From contig NC_089463.1 in the NCBI RefSeq assembly GCF_029203305.1, forward strand, positions 761,001-825,000: a DNA stretch of 64,000 nucleotides. The letters run 5' to 3'. A program made the translations under genes and the position numbers. Each line of letters opens with the position of its first letter. The stretch's first letter is position 1. The notes under the pieces are model-generated. The model worked only from the letters and a program-made list of their open reading frames with translations, was not told where the DNA came from and did not search any database. Positions 47,901 to 57,319 of the stretch are shown piece after piece. Source of the DNA: Yamadazyma tenuis. Its lineage: Eukaryota > Ascomycota > Pichiomycetes > Serinales > Debaryomycetaceae.

Positions 47901-49434
47901 TATCCAACAATAAAGCAATATTCTCGTGGGATTTCATGCAAACTTTCACAATTACAGCTGGTTTCGACAACTTTGCTGGGCAGAAAATATGAAAGTTCTT
48001 GTCAAGCGAACCTCTGGACTGAACCCGTGGAAGCTTGACATGTTGGTTCTGGAAATAGAGGTGTAGCTCATTGTTGCTTGTTACGACACAAGTGCAAGCC
48101 TCACATGTTTGAACGAATTTGATTTCATCTCTCAAGGTGATGCACCTTGGTTGATGCTGAATGGAACCTTTGAAAGTTGAGCCATAGACCTTATGGTCCA
48201 AAGAATCCTTAGCATCTTGGGGGAATCCCATTTGCCCTATATTTAATCCCCAGAAGAAGATATCAAACTTCGTGTACACCAAAGAGTGAATTTTTGAAGC
48301 GGCTGTACCTCTTATGTTCAAAGAGTTTTTCTTCAAATCACCACCATATACCAACCTGGGTTCTGCCTCGAACGGCTCACTGAACTCCTTTGAAGTGTTC
48401 GTGTTAGAGTTGTTGATCAGTTTGTACCCAATCTGGCCATAAGAGTTCAATCCCCAGGCAAACACCTCGTTGGAAGTCGTCACCGCTAAAGTGTGGTCAG
48501 TAGATATTGAGAAGTCCTTTACTATCTTCTTCTCTGTCTGACCCACGAAAAACTCAATCTTCTTGAACCGGTAACTATTGTTCATGTTATCAATACCATG
48601 ACCAAGTCTTCCTCGAGATCCTATACCACACGAGTAGAGAGACCCATCTTTGGTTAGAATGACAGAATGATTTTTGGACAACTTAACTGCCTTAAATCGT
48701 GGTTGGTCAAGGTAGTCTTGACTGTCCTCTTCACAGAACGTACTGTTCATGAGTTTGGAAGGGATATGTCTATCGGTTGAGTCACCCACTCCTAAGTTAT
48801 TATTTAAATTTGATCCAAACATGTAGATATCCGATCCCAATCTCTTAGGATCCCACCAGTTGTGACGATCCTTAAGAGAGCGTAGCTTCCTCGTATGATC
48901 TGATGTCTCTTTACCTTCTTTACCTACTTGGGGATCTTCCTGTAAAAATCTTTGACTGAAAAGTATCTCATCTTGCTCGGTAATATGGTCTGGAAACCAC
49001 ATCATGTTCTTGAAATCATTGTCTAGTAACTGAAGGGGAGTCGTTCTTGCACGGTCCTTACATCTTATTAGGTCGAACAATAACGAATTGTTCACCAATA
49101 GAAGCGAATTTGTTCCTGGGTTTGCTGTCTTTAAATAATCAAGAAGGACCTTATAACAAGCGAGTCTCTTAAAAAATATGATATAATGAAGACAGTTCCA
49201 GCCGCTTTCATAGTCGGTTTTGCTAATGATACTTTTGATTTCAGGATTCTTGAGTAAATGTCGGAGCCAGTCGCTTCTGTTCCATAAGATAACTAGATGT
49301 AGGATATTTCTTCCCAACACGTCTCTAGTAGCCAATTTATCTTTAGTTAATTTAGACAACGACGAGGGAGCAAAAGTCGAAGGCCTGGGATTTGGAGGAC
49401 TTATATTACGTTCATGGTGTGCTTCTGTTGTCAT
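44929..49434 (-). CDS. Ankyrin/RCC1/double-BTB protein (IBtk-like)
   Basis: A 1501-residue multidomain protein. Ankyrin repeats (about 36-110: DVLGRNILHLVILWNRSDWL, then GWNCLHYIIFFKR) are followed by RCC1 repeats (about 200-500: DIYMFGSNLNNNLGVGD, GSLYSCGIGSRGRLGHG, VFAWGLNSYGQIG). Two BTB/POZ domains follow (about 760-870 and 895-1050, the second with GDLTVILADGQVKCSSFIL). The tail is disordered and ends in a charged helix with EFARWWEEEAKRVQ (about 1465). The order ankyrin-RCC1-BTB-BTB is that of animal IBtk and related fungal Btb proteins, which are adaptors of Cul3 ubiquitin ligases. S. cerevisiae has no such protein. The function here is inferred from architecture. Confidence 0.85.
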   Translation of the reverse strand: MTTEAHHERNISPPNPRPSTFAPSSLSKLTKDKLATRDVLGRNILHLVILWNRSDWLRHLLKNPEIKSIISKTDYESGWNCLHYIIFFKRLACYKVLLDYLKTANPGTNSLLLVNNSLLFDLIRCKDRARTTPLQLLDNDFKNMMWFPDHITEQDEILFSQRFLQEDPQVGKEGKETSDHTRKLRSLKDRHNWWDPKRLGSDIYMFGSNLNNNLGVGDSTDRHIPSKLMNSTFCEEDSQDYLDQPRFKAVKLSKNHSVILTKDGSLYSCGIGSRGRLGHGIDNMNNSYRFKKIEFFVGQTEKKIVKDFSISTDHTLAVTTSNEVFAWGLNSYGQIGYKLINNSNTNTSKEFSEPFEAEPRLVYGGDLKKNSLNIRGTAASKIHSLVYTKFDIFFWGLNIGQMGFPQDAKDSLDHKVYGSTFKGSIQHQPRCITLRDEIKFVQTCEACTCVVTSNNELHLYFQNQHVKLPRVQSRGSLDKNFHIFCPAKLSKPAVIVKVCMKSHENIALLLDSGDVVGFSVDVNSNLAKMSKSLRYSSLWKSHDRDLRVTDCDTSVDGSIALTTASGLVFMKDSNNRTRKNSMSETALPIPIKNKFRRIDYVNKITRVSCDENFASFGFIRDDIDQIPLKIQANTYMKDIEYLSILNEPNLYRKQNQLFLSENGSISYITDYIYPVYDEDEYESEDEDCTEVQDTKLKMDVLFNRYSNKFDATNNKRVRTRFTYEQIAESDMVLKKQYLKISPISLFIEQFSENIQQEDKNYDAIILFEDHPDMGIGFHQRIFRVRSPFFKKLLQVLEDQVFVKGNISGQFSGNRLIFNSGINVKAALILVHFIYTNRVISIWDDYPTGIHCPSDIKEIKHHFENLGRLFEVFDLFGNLTKDERFLKDMRSLYEVDQEDGDLTVILADGQVKCSSFILTSRSAFFETTLASRWNPGLNFLEFDKVSKCQFNLVLKHMYGFSDYSVFNDLRQKCDNKNEFIGALLEIIQIADELLLFQLKNLCQVAIKDLISLENVVVLLTYSNDLKAKKLFINCCWYIFNNLEIILLDPTFLAIPNEVLVKLENEIDLFDTDQGEHLRTTTGTEVVTSANRAISNQLVSEFIYNQKEFNKHFMSDARGFLSFEPLIDVKMDIKTDQPKRQRKSSRKSSSHQELRDELAEIRKAALTQVQQHGNESAIDVEDDFEVVKSSRKKSNGNIKKTVDFSLNLARSISPPSTLNSVPSSGNSSTSDLTRASSVSTSVRKPVHAPSSRIQNNNHEALFPVLGKQAPTPKPVPKPSEQTSFATGLSPHSKWASKSNGSSILKPLHMNKAAASCSFQSVNSVSLEPDWLTKKQKPKMAPSVKLSQKERKKLAIQTFDEPVGTPVQQTFSWGSEGSTSSFVQPAKDTRSFPTLGKAKRRSKSPLPKASPSPRAGTDVSQEANVSIESDSGSLSLIDIMLEESLKIEEARQNELQRKSLQEIQQEQEFARWWEEEAKRVQMQMQNILIKPQKNSKKKTRKVSN

Positions 49435-49627
49435 GCTGGTCTTACCACATCTGATATCAACGGCTTTTAAACACTGGAAAGAATTAGAAATATTACTGCT
49501 AATAAATAAAGCACGAGTATCAACGATATCAAATCAGTGCGCACCATTTACTAACCCAAGTCAGATTACGATATTGGAGTGGTAGATATATATACTAACA
49601 GAGGGTAAATACATGCTATGGACAACT

Positions 49628-52600
49628 TCACTCTTCCAAATTACTCATCATCAACTCAATCTCCTTGGCGTCGATGTCATCGTTGAACGGATCATCACTC
49701 ATAAGGGGAATTGCAGCCATATCTTCATGTTGAGAAATGTCGTCGTTCTGTTCCTGCTTGGTTACTTTCAATTCTTCGAGTTCAGGTAAGAAGAACGAGC
49801 TTGCAAGAGGCCTTTTCTTTATGGAAGTGATCTTACCGGTCGGTGGCAATCTTGGTCTTATATTCCTCTGTTTCTGAGGCAATTCTTCGTCATCAATTAA
49901 GGGTAATTTGCTTATCTCAGGAAGCTCCATAGATAAGCCATTTTTCTTTTGCACCTTAATGAAATGTGCCTTTGACTTTTCAAGTAATTTATGATAAAAT
50001 GGCCTTAAAATACCAATCTGCTTGTCAACATCGGTACCGTAAAGTTTGTTTACTTTGTAGTCTTTCAAGTCATCGTACTTTTGGGATTTACTGGTAGCTC
50101 CATCTGAAGCGTAAGATGTACGGAGCCTGGAGTGTAACAAGTAAACTGGAATAGAAGAACTTAACATGTGGAATTCTTTATCCAAGCCTAATTCTTTGAA
50201 ACCAAAGAAATCATCACCTAAGTCATTGGAAAAATCTCCCGTCATGAACTGATCACTGTTATCATTAAACGATTTCTCATTGAAATTTTCCAAACCAGGT
50301 CTTAACAACTCCTTGAGGAAATTGGACAATTTTGCCCTTAAATCAATAAGCTTGTTGTATTGGGTTAAAAGCCTTTCGTTTACAAATGTGTACAAATCGT
50401 CGGGCTTATTGACACCATTTTCAATCAACGAAACAAGCAACACTTCACTTTTGGGAAGCCTGTTTTTTGATATAGTTTCCAGATGAGACTTAACGGAGTT
50501 AACAAGGTTACTCAAGTACCTTTCTGCTAATTGAGTTAAAGTATTCACAGCAAAAGGTTCAGCTGATTCAAATCCAGTTTGCATAATCATCTTTGCAACA
50601 TTTCTACGCAATACTGAGTATTGAATCTCTTTGTCAAACTCTTCATGGTTTTCGAGCTTTGATATAGGATCCAAATCTACTTCTTTAATCTTTTCGATCT
50701 CGGGTTGCCGCATTTGTGTATGGTGTACAAACTGTTGGGTTTGCATTTGTCTGACCAAGGAAATCTTGAAACATATTCTTCTGATTTCTTGCATCTCGGT
50801 AATATTCTTCAAATAAACCGAATTCAACCCATTTTCGGTGCTCAAGACAAACTGTGACAGACTTTGTTCCATTTTATTAGCAATGTAAGAATCCACAATC
50901 TTTTGCTCGTGCCTTTCTTGCTCCTGATTATCCACACCTTTGAAAACTAGACCCGGCAATCCTCCTGTTATGTCGTACTCTAACAAGTAGGGCTCATCAT
51001 TTTCAAGAAGGTTTCCTTTGGAAACCACTTGCTTGTTGGTTATATACTCATTAAAATTCGCCATCTCATTGGGTTCACGTAAAATAGCAGGAGCGTCAAA
51101 GTTTAGCTTGAACTTGTCATCTTCATGGAAAAGTTCAGCTCTAGCAGAACAGTAGTGAGCTCGAGACTTTGCTGTCAAGGTTTTCCATGCTTGCAACTCA
51201 GGATCCCCTTCATCATCTTCATTCTGATTATTGTTTGTATTGTTTTCTTCATTTATCTCATCGTTCTCTTCTTCTTCTTCTTCTTCTTCCACAGGAGCAG
51301 TTGTTACAGCAGTGGTGGCAGAAGTCTGAACTTCCGGTACGGGAGTTGGTTCGACCAAGATAGGCGTTTCATCCTTCTCATCTTCAACGGGGGTTTCTAC
51401 TGCACTTTCAGGCGATCCAGCGGTGGATTCATGTTCCAACTTAACGTCATTATTCCTGGTTCTTTTTCTTCCTTTCTTTGAAGACTTTCCCTTGCTGGTA
51501 TCGTTGTTGATATCGTCCTTTTCTTCATCTCTTTCAATTTCAGACCGGAGCTTGATGACAATATTAGGGATATGGGGTATCAACTTCAACGACTTCTTCT
51601 GCATAGCAATTGCATGGGCCCTCAAAAAGTGTTTGGGATCTGAGTTGTACAAGAGACAGTTTGACCAAATCAACATGATATCGTCAACAAATTCTTGCTT
51701 CGAGTTATACTGTAAGTTCTTCAACTTCTTCATGACAGTATTCAAGTCCATTGGAGTTTTGATGATCAACCCATAGTTTGGCGCTTCTCTTTTGCTGACT
51801 TTGTTCAAGAAGGGGGTTGAATGCTCCGTATAGCTTCGCAATTCTAATATAACCTTTTCACAAGCGTCGTACAATTCTTCTTGTCCTACCCTATCATCAT
51901 TTGCCCACTTTCCTCTGTTTTTCTTGACATCCATGAACAAAGTTCTCAATTCATAGTCATTCAAAGGAATCTGGTCACGTTTGGCCTGAATAGTCCCCAA
52001 TAAATGCTTCAACGAAGAACCAGTTGCAAACGCAAATTCTATACCACTTCCCGAATCATTAGAGTTGGAATAGGTGGTGGACTGGTCATTTTTGTTTTCA
52101 GGAGCTGAGGTCTTTTCAAGTTTCATATCAGACTTCTCAAGTCTCCGTCTTTTGATCAAGGTTTCTCGATCATATTCAAAGTTGTGGTACACTTTGTTGA
52201 ACTCTTTGATTAGATTTTCCTGGTCCTCTAAATTTTCGCTATTGCTCTCCTGTTGGTCCTCGGCACTCTCTGACGTTTGTTCGTCCTTGGCAAATATGGA
52301 ACTCGGCACTTCTAGTATTAATTGATTTTCTTCGTTAAATTGGATGTTTTCGTTATCGGTGTCAACGTTCATCTTCAGACTCTCGTTGTCCTGAGCCTGG
52401 GCTTCTCCGTCGTCATCGTCATCATCATCATCGTAGTCATCGTCCTCTTCTCTCACAACAGGCTTTTCTACCTCTTTTTGTTGTTCATTTGAAGCATCAG
52501 CTCTACTCTCAGTGTTGAGTGAGTCCAACAAGTCATAATCATCGTTGACTTCATCAATTGCATTGGAAGACTCATCGAGGTTTTTGGAAAAATAGTAGAA

Positions 52601-52978
52601 GTCTATTGCCTTTTCGTACAACAAGTATCGAATGTGAGATGCCATTCTTTTGGCAGTTCTACTACCATCTTCGATATCAATGTCAACGTCAATGTCATCA
52701 TTTAAGTGGGAAGAGTCATTTGGCTCCAGCGTTGACAGCTCAGGATTATCCAGTTCGGTGGTATTGGCTCCACTTGTCGGATGGACCACTTTGAAGTAAA
52801 CGTTCCCCTCTATGAAGTTGCCCCATATCGTGAAGTTATCCAACCCGATTAGATAACTTAGGAGCTTTGACTGGCTCTCATTTAGAAAGTTTTTGAAGAA
52901 TTTGGTTTCATTTAGTTTCTTCGACAACTTGAAGAGCTTGCGAGTATCATTCACTTGGAATGATACCAATTTATCCAT
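49628..52978 (-). CDS. SPT7: SAGA core subunit Spt7
   Basis: A 1116-residue SAGA scaffold. A bromodomain (about 349-470: APNYGLIIKTPMDLNTVMKKL, LIWSNCLLYN split over two pieces) binds acetyl-lysine. A histone fold (about 783-866) pairs with Ada1. The N-terminus and the linkers carry long Asp/Glu and Ser-rich acidic runs, and the C-terminus has the conserved LPQKQRNIRPRLPPTG stretch. The frame upstream of ATG 52978 begins with TTG and is not used. Length agrees with fungal Spt7 (about 1100-1330). Confidence 0.93.
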   Translation of the reverse strand: MDKLVSFQVNDTRKLFKLSKKLNETKFFKNFLNESQSKLLSYLIGLDNFTIWGNFIEGNVYFKVVHPTSGANTTELDNPELSTLEPNDSSHLNDDIDVDIDIEDGSRTAKRMASHIRYLLYEKAIDFYYFSKNLDESSNAIDEVNDDYDLLDSLNTESRADASNEQQKEVEKPVVREEDDDYDDDDDDDDGEAQAQDNESLKMNVDTDNENIQFNEENQLILEVPSSIFAKDEQTSESAEDQQESNSENLEDQENLIKEFNKVYHNFEYDRETLIKRRRLEKSDMKLEKTSAPENKNDQSTTYSNSNDSGSGIEFAFATGSSLKHLLGTIQAKRDQIPLNDYELRTLFMDVKKNRGKWANDDRVGQEELYDACEKVILELRSYTEHSTPFLNKVSKREAPNYGLIIKTPMDLNTVMKKLKNLQYNSKQEFVDDIMLIWSNCLLYNSDPKHFLRAHAIAMQKKSLKLIPHIPNIVIKLRSEIERDEEKDDINNDTSKGKSSKKGRKRTRNNDVKLEHESTAGSPESAVETPVEDEKDETPILVEPTPVPEVQTSATTAVTTAPVEEEEEEEENDEINEENNTNNNQNEDDEGDPELQAWKTLTAKSRAHYCSARAELFHEDDKFKLNFDAPAILREPNEMANFNEYITNKQVVSKGNLLENDEPYLLEYDITGGLPGLVFKGVDNQEQERHEQKIVDSYIANKMEQSLSQFVLSTENGLNSVYLKNITEMQEIRRICFKISLVRQMQTQQFVHHTQMRQPEIEKIKEVDLDPISKLENHEEFDKEIQYSVLRRNVAKMIMQTGFESAEPFAVNTLTQLAERYLSNLVNSVKSHLETISKNRLPKSEVLLVSLIENGVNKPDDLYTFVNERLLTQYNKLIDLRAKLSNFLKELLRPGLENFNEKSFNDNSDQFMTGDFSNDLGDDFFGFKELGLDKEFHMLSSSIPVYLLHSRLRTSYASDGATSKSQKYDDLKDYKVNKLYGTDVDKQIGILRPFYHKLLEKSKAHFIKVQKKNGLSMELPEISKLPLIDDEELPQKQRNIRPRLPPTGKITSIKKRPLASSFFLPELEELKVTKQEQNDDISQHEDMAAIPLMSDDPFNDDIDAKEIELMMSNLEE

Positions 52979-53548
52979 GGTGTTTGAACAGGATAATGCT
53001 GAATATAGAAGGTGTTGATGCAGAGGTAGAAATTTCCAAGTCGCGAAAATTGGGCTTGAGGGCTGCAAATGGGTGTATTAGAGAGAAGAAGGATATATGG
53101 TATGTAAACTCTTAGAAAATGTGGTGTATCTGACTCTTGGACTAGGTGAAAAGTTACTGGTTTGTTTAAATGTTTGAAAATGGACACGAACTCGGGTTTG
53201 TAAAATTGTATAATATTTAGAGGTGCAAACGCAGTAACAATCAGCAAATATACGTTTACCGACGCATCAGTGGGTACTACACATGAAAGGACATTGATAT
53301 GCATAACGTATGTTTGTAGAAGCTCCCAGCAACTGCTACTATTGGAAATCAGGTTAAAACATAATTTTGCTCATCTTCACATAACCACTCTCACTCGACA
53401 TATATATGGAATAATATACACTATATACGAGTAAATGTATTAAGATAATATATGAAACCCGGTAAATCCTTTATATGCTGGAAACACACGAGACTTGAAG
53501 AGTCGGATAATAAATCATTAGGTTAAAAACAACTAAAAAGTAGTTGAT
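52979..53548. other. Intergenic region, UBC4 3' side to SPT7 start
   Basis: 570 bp forming the SPT7 promoter and UBC4 terminator. A 117-codon frame at 52951-53304 overlaps the SPT7 start antisense-in-register and lacks features. No other element seen. Confidence 0.4.
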
Positions 53549-54106
<558 letters not shown>

Positions 54107-54908
54107 GGAGAGTGTGGTTGTTGTGAATTAAAAAAACTCCAATATGATAGATAACACAAAAGTTGTCTGAAGTAAATTTTTTTGGTGCACGGGAAATCGG
54201 TATATATTGGTTTTTGTCACAAGGAGTGTAAGTGACGCTTTTTCCCGTCGACGTTCGAAACTTGTGGAATAAAGGAGAAGCGCGCGCGAACATGGTGTAA
54301 AGGCTGGTGCCACCATGGCCCTGTGGTACGGTGGCGCTGGGCCCAACCAGTCCCCGATGAGCAATTTTAGTGGGACCTAGGCCTGGGTCATACACGACCT
54401 ATCTTTACTTGCCTTTAAATGGTAGGCATTCAGCTAGAAATATATAGGCTATTTAGTCAGCCTTAGAGCAATCCTTTGGTCCCAAAATATGTCACCCCCG
54501 GCATCTGAAATATTAGGTCGCTCTCTAATAGGTTCGCATCACGTGATGTATATTATATTTTATCGTATACACGTGAAAAACATCCTAGAAGCCTCTATAC
54601 CCGTTACCTGATCGTAGACAGCCTTTATCCCTCCTTAAATCCCCCCTATTGGTATTTTTGTCAGCAACTTTCCTCATGTTATTACGTTTGAAACCTCCAG
54701 GCGGTTTGCAGCTATGGTGCGGGTTTCCAATGGGGGAATGCCGCTAAGATTACAATCTGTATTTACTTACAGAGGGGGACTTTAGGCATTCTTCGTTTAG
54801 CCACTAATTGATCGGCCCATTGTTTGGTATCTGTACACATCAACTGTTTGTGGCTGAGGTGCATCAAGACCGTTTTCAGCGTATTTGAGTTCGTTGCAGA
54901 TCCTTCAA
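54107..54908. promoter_or_regulatory. UBC4 / Zn2Cys6 gene divergent promoter
   Basis: 802 bp. Recognisable words are the palindrome ATCACGTGAT (54538-54547) and a second CACGTG (54570-54575), both E-box/Cbf1-Tye7 type, with TCGTATA (54563-54569), identical to the core of the Upc2/Ecm22 sterol element, between them. They lie about 335-370 bp upstream of the regulator's ATG. An Upc2-type role is plausible but unproven. Nothing else stands out. Confidence 0.5.
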
Positions 54909-57029
54909 ATGATCTTTACTTTTGATTCCAAGAAACAGTCTAAAACTGATAACCACTTAAGTCTGAGGAAACGTCCTCCCCCTTCTTTCGACTCCACTGG
55001 AGCGCTTTCGGCCCCATCTGCTTTCAGGGTGCTAGAAGATGACGGATTCACGTCTTTCAAACAAACCAAACGGTCTAAAAGAGGGTGCTTGACTTGCAAG
55101 ATTAGAAAGAAAAAGTGTGATGAAACCACACCTGTATGTTCGGATTGTTCCAGGCTCGGGAAACGGTGTGTTTATATTGACTACGATAATATGCACCCCA
55201 GTGAAATCAAGAGTTTGAAAGAAATGGTTGAAAAAAGTGAAAGCACATTGAAGCTCAGGAAGAGGAAAAAGCCATCTCAAGACCAAGGTAGCCCCGGACG
55301 AAAATGGGTCAGAACTGACGTTGAATACACTCCTCTCATCACAGCGGAAAGCCCCATGGCAAACTTCAGCAGCCCCAATTCCCCCAATATTATAAACCTA
55401 CTTAATAATGAGATTGAGGAAATCATGCCAAAACCTAAACAAAAGGTGGAGCCGGAACAAAAGGAATCTCTGGACTCTCCTGACGACGCGCTATGCGTGG
55501 AAGAAATGGGTGGTGTACACTATGTGGACAAGCTTGTGAAATACTCGGCAACTTCGCCTTCGTCTTCTCAACAAAATAGTCCTTTCATCACATCGTACGA
55601 TATGATCTCATTTCTTAAGGAAACGGTTCCTGACTTCTCATTCGGTAAGTCTTCCCCTTTGGAGATACCCCTGGCACCGGCCAGCCCACTAGCTGCGTTT
55701 GCAAATCTTGATTTCTCCCAGATGATATCGACATTGAACCACCCGTCTCCAAGAATGACCCCTACTGTTCTATCAGACCTCTCCAGTAGAGCAAACTACT
55801 TGTACGATTACTATGTGCATGTGATTTGCCCCAAGATATCGGTGGCACCCACTCTGGCAAAACATGGAGATAATCAGTATGAACGAGTGTTCCTCCCACT
55901 CGCACAAAATGACATTGGTGTGATGTACAGTATATTATCATGGGCATGCTTTGCTCTTGGCCGTGAAGACGATATAAAAGAAGGAATGGAATATATTCGG
56001 TTGGCTATCAACCATTTCTTCTCTAACAAGTCAACAGAGAGGGCCATGGTGGTCAATAAGTTGGCATTGCTTCTAATTGTATTGGGAGCAGAGATTTGTA
56101 GGGGTGATGTGAAAAACTGGACTAGATACATGGACTGGGGATCGAATCTACTTCACCAGATTGGAGGTCTTGGAAGCTTCAACAAGAGCAAAGAGGAAAT
56201 CTGGCTTATATCGAACTTTGCTTATCATGATGTTCTATCAAGCAACAAGGCTGATAGGGGACTTTATTTTTCGGGTGAACAATATGATCGGATCTTCTCT
56301 CATGATTTGTCTAATGGGATCATGCATCCATTGGTAGGGATTGCCAAGGATATATACATCTGTATTGGGATGATATCTACGTTGGTATTTGAAACCAACC
56401 AAAAATTAATGACCCTCAATAATGAGTTGAATGAGAAGAATGTTAGTGATTCTCCCAAAACCGAAGTGGGGATTGGAACTTCCGATATAAACAAGTTTGA
56501 AGAAGAATCGGATCTCAGTAATCATGCTAAAGTTAACGAGATTCTTCTTTCGGTTAAGGCCAGTGCTATGGAATTGGATGCAAAAATAGAGGCTGCAAAA
56601 CCTAATTCTGAAGACTTGATCAATTTAACCGACCAGGAGTTCGAATGGCAGATCACATTGTTTGAAACCTTCAAGTTGAGTGCCAAGTTATATTTAAGGC
56701 AAGCCATTCTTCGGTGCAACCCGTCTTCTTTAGAGTCTCAAATCCTCACCAACGATTTAGTCAAGTGTTTGGACATCATCTTGGGGTCTCCTGTTCAAAC
56801 GGTGTTGTCATTCCCAGTATTTATGGCTGGGATTCATTGTGTAACGGTTCTTGATAGACAGTTTATGACTGCTAGAATCGAACAGTACATTCGAACTTAT
56901 GGTCCTTGGAGTTTGACCAGGGTTCGGGCGGTGATTGAAAAAATCTGGGAATTCAATCCAAAAGGTGACACAGTTGTGGACTGGCATGGAGTATTGAAGG
57001 AATTTGGGTGGGAAATTAACTTTGCTTAA
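54909..57029 (+). CDS. Zn2Cys6 transcription factor with Fungal_trans_2 domain
   Basis: A 706-residue regulator with a C6 zinc cluster at Cys60/63/70/77/80/87 (GCLTCKIRKKKCDETTPVCS, Cx2Cx6Cx6Cx2Cx6C). A basic, Ser/Pro-rich linker leads to a fungal-specific domain of the Lys14/Uga3/Moc3 type (Fungal_trans_2), marked by YDYYVHVICPKISVA, NDIGVMYSILSWACFALG and the C-terminal block FPVFMAGIHCV...WEFNPKGD...WHGVLKEFGW. The exact ortholog is not clear. The longer reading starts with TTG at 54885; ATG 54909 is the first in-frame ATG. Its promoter has E-box and TCGTATA words. Confidence 0.9.
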   Translation: MIFTFDSKKQSKTDNHLSLRKRPPPSFDSTGALSAPSAFRVLEDDGFTSFKQTKRSKRGCLTCKIRKKKCDETTPVCSDCSRLGKRCVYIDYDNMHPSEIKSLKEMVEKSESTLKLRKRKKPSQDQGSPGRKWVRTDVEYTPLITAESPMANFSSPNSPNIINLLNNEIEEIMPKPKQKVEPEQKESLDSPDDALCVEEMGGVHYVDKLVKYSATSPSSSQQNSPFITSYDMISFLKETVPDFSFGKSSPLEIPLAPASPLAAFANLDFSQMISTLNHPSPRMTPTVLSDLSSRANYLYDYYVHVICPKISVAPTLAKHGDNQYERVFLPLAQNDIGVMYSILSWACFALGREDDIKEGMEYIRLAINHFFSNKSTERAMVVNKLALLLIVLGAEICRGDVKNWTRYMDWGSNLLHQIGGLGSFNKSKEEIWLISNFAYHDVLSSNKADRGLYFSGEQYDRIFSHDLSNGIMHPLVGIAKDIYICIGMISTLVFETNQKLMTLNNELNEKNVSDSPKTEVGIGTSDINKFEEESDLSNHAKVNEILLSVKASAMELDAKIEAAKPNSEDLINLTDQEFEWQITLFETFKLSAKLYLRQAILRCNPSSLESQILTNDLVKCLDIILGSPVQTVLSFPVFMAGIHCVTVLDRQFMTARIEQYIRTYGPWSLTRVRAVIEKIWEFNPKGDTVVDWHGVLKEFGWEINFA

Positions 57030-57257
57030 ACGTTTCCTAAAAAGAGACATCAAGTGTATAATAGAGACAATGTAAACGGATTATTTATTGAAAAAATACG
57101 GGACCAAAAGTAGTATTCATTGAATATGCCCTTGGTGGTATTTTCATTATCCTCGAAGTACTCGAATACTATAATAATGGTACTGTCCTCTAGCACGTTA
57201 TCAACTGCAAACGGAGCATTTGGGTCACCCGCACGACCTGAAATTTTTTCCCCTACC

Positions 57258-57280
57258 CTCATCACCAATTGAAAAATTTT
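57258..57280 (+). promoter_or_regulatory. PAC-like and RRPE elements of NOP56
   Basis: CTCATC (reverse of the PAC core GATGAG) at 57258-57263 and TGAAAAATTTT, a perfect RRPE, at 57270-57280 lie about 40-60 bp upstream of the NOP56 ATG. The PAC/RRPE pair marks ribosome-biogenesis genes in many yeasts. Confidence 0.7.
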
Positions 57281-57319
57281 AGACTGCAACTTGAGAATAT
57301 CTATCACTACATAAACACT

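Noticed and set aside
52951..53304. 117-codon ORF at the SPT7 start
   Set aside because: It overlaps the SPT7 start region, has no recognisable domain and arises in promoter sequence.
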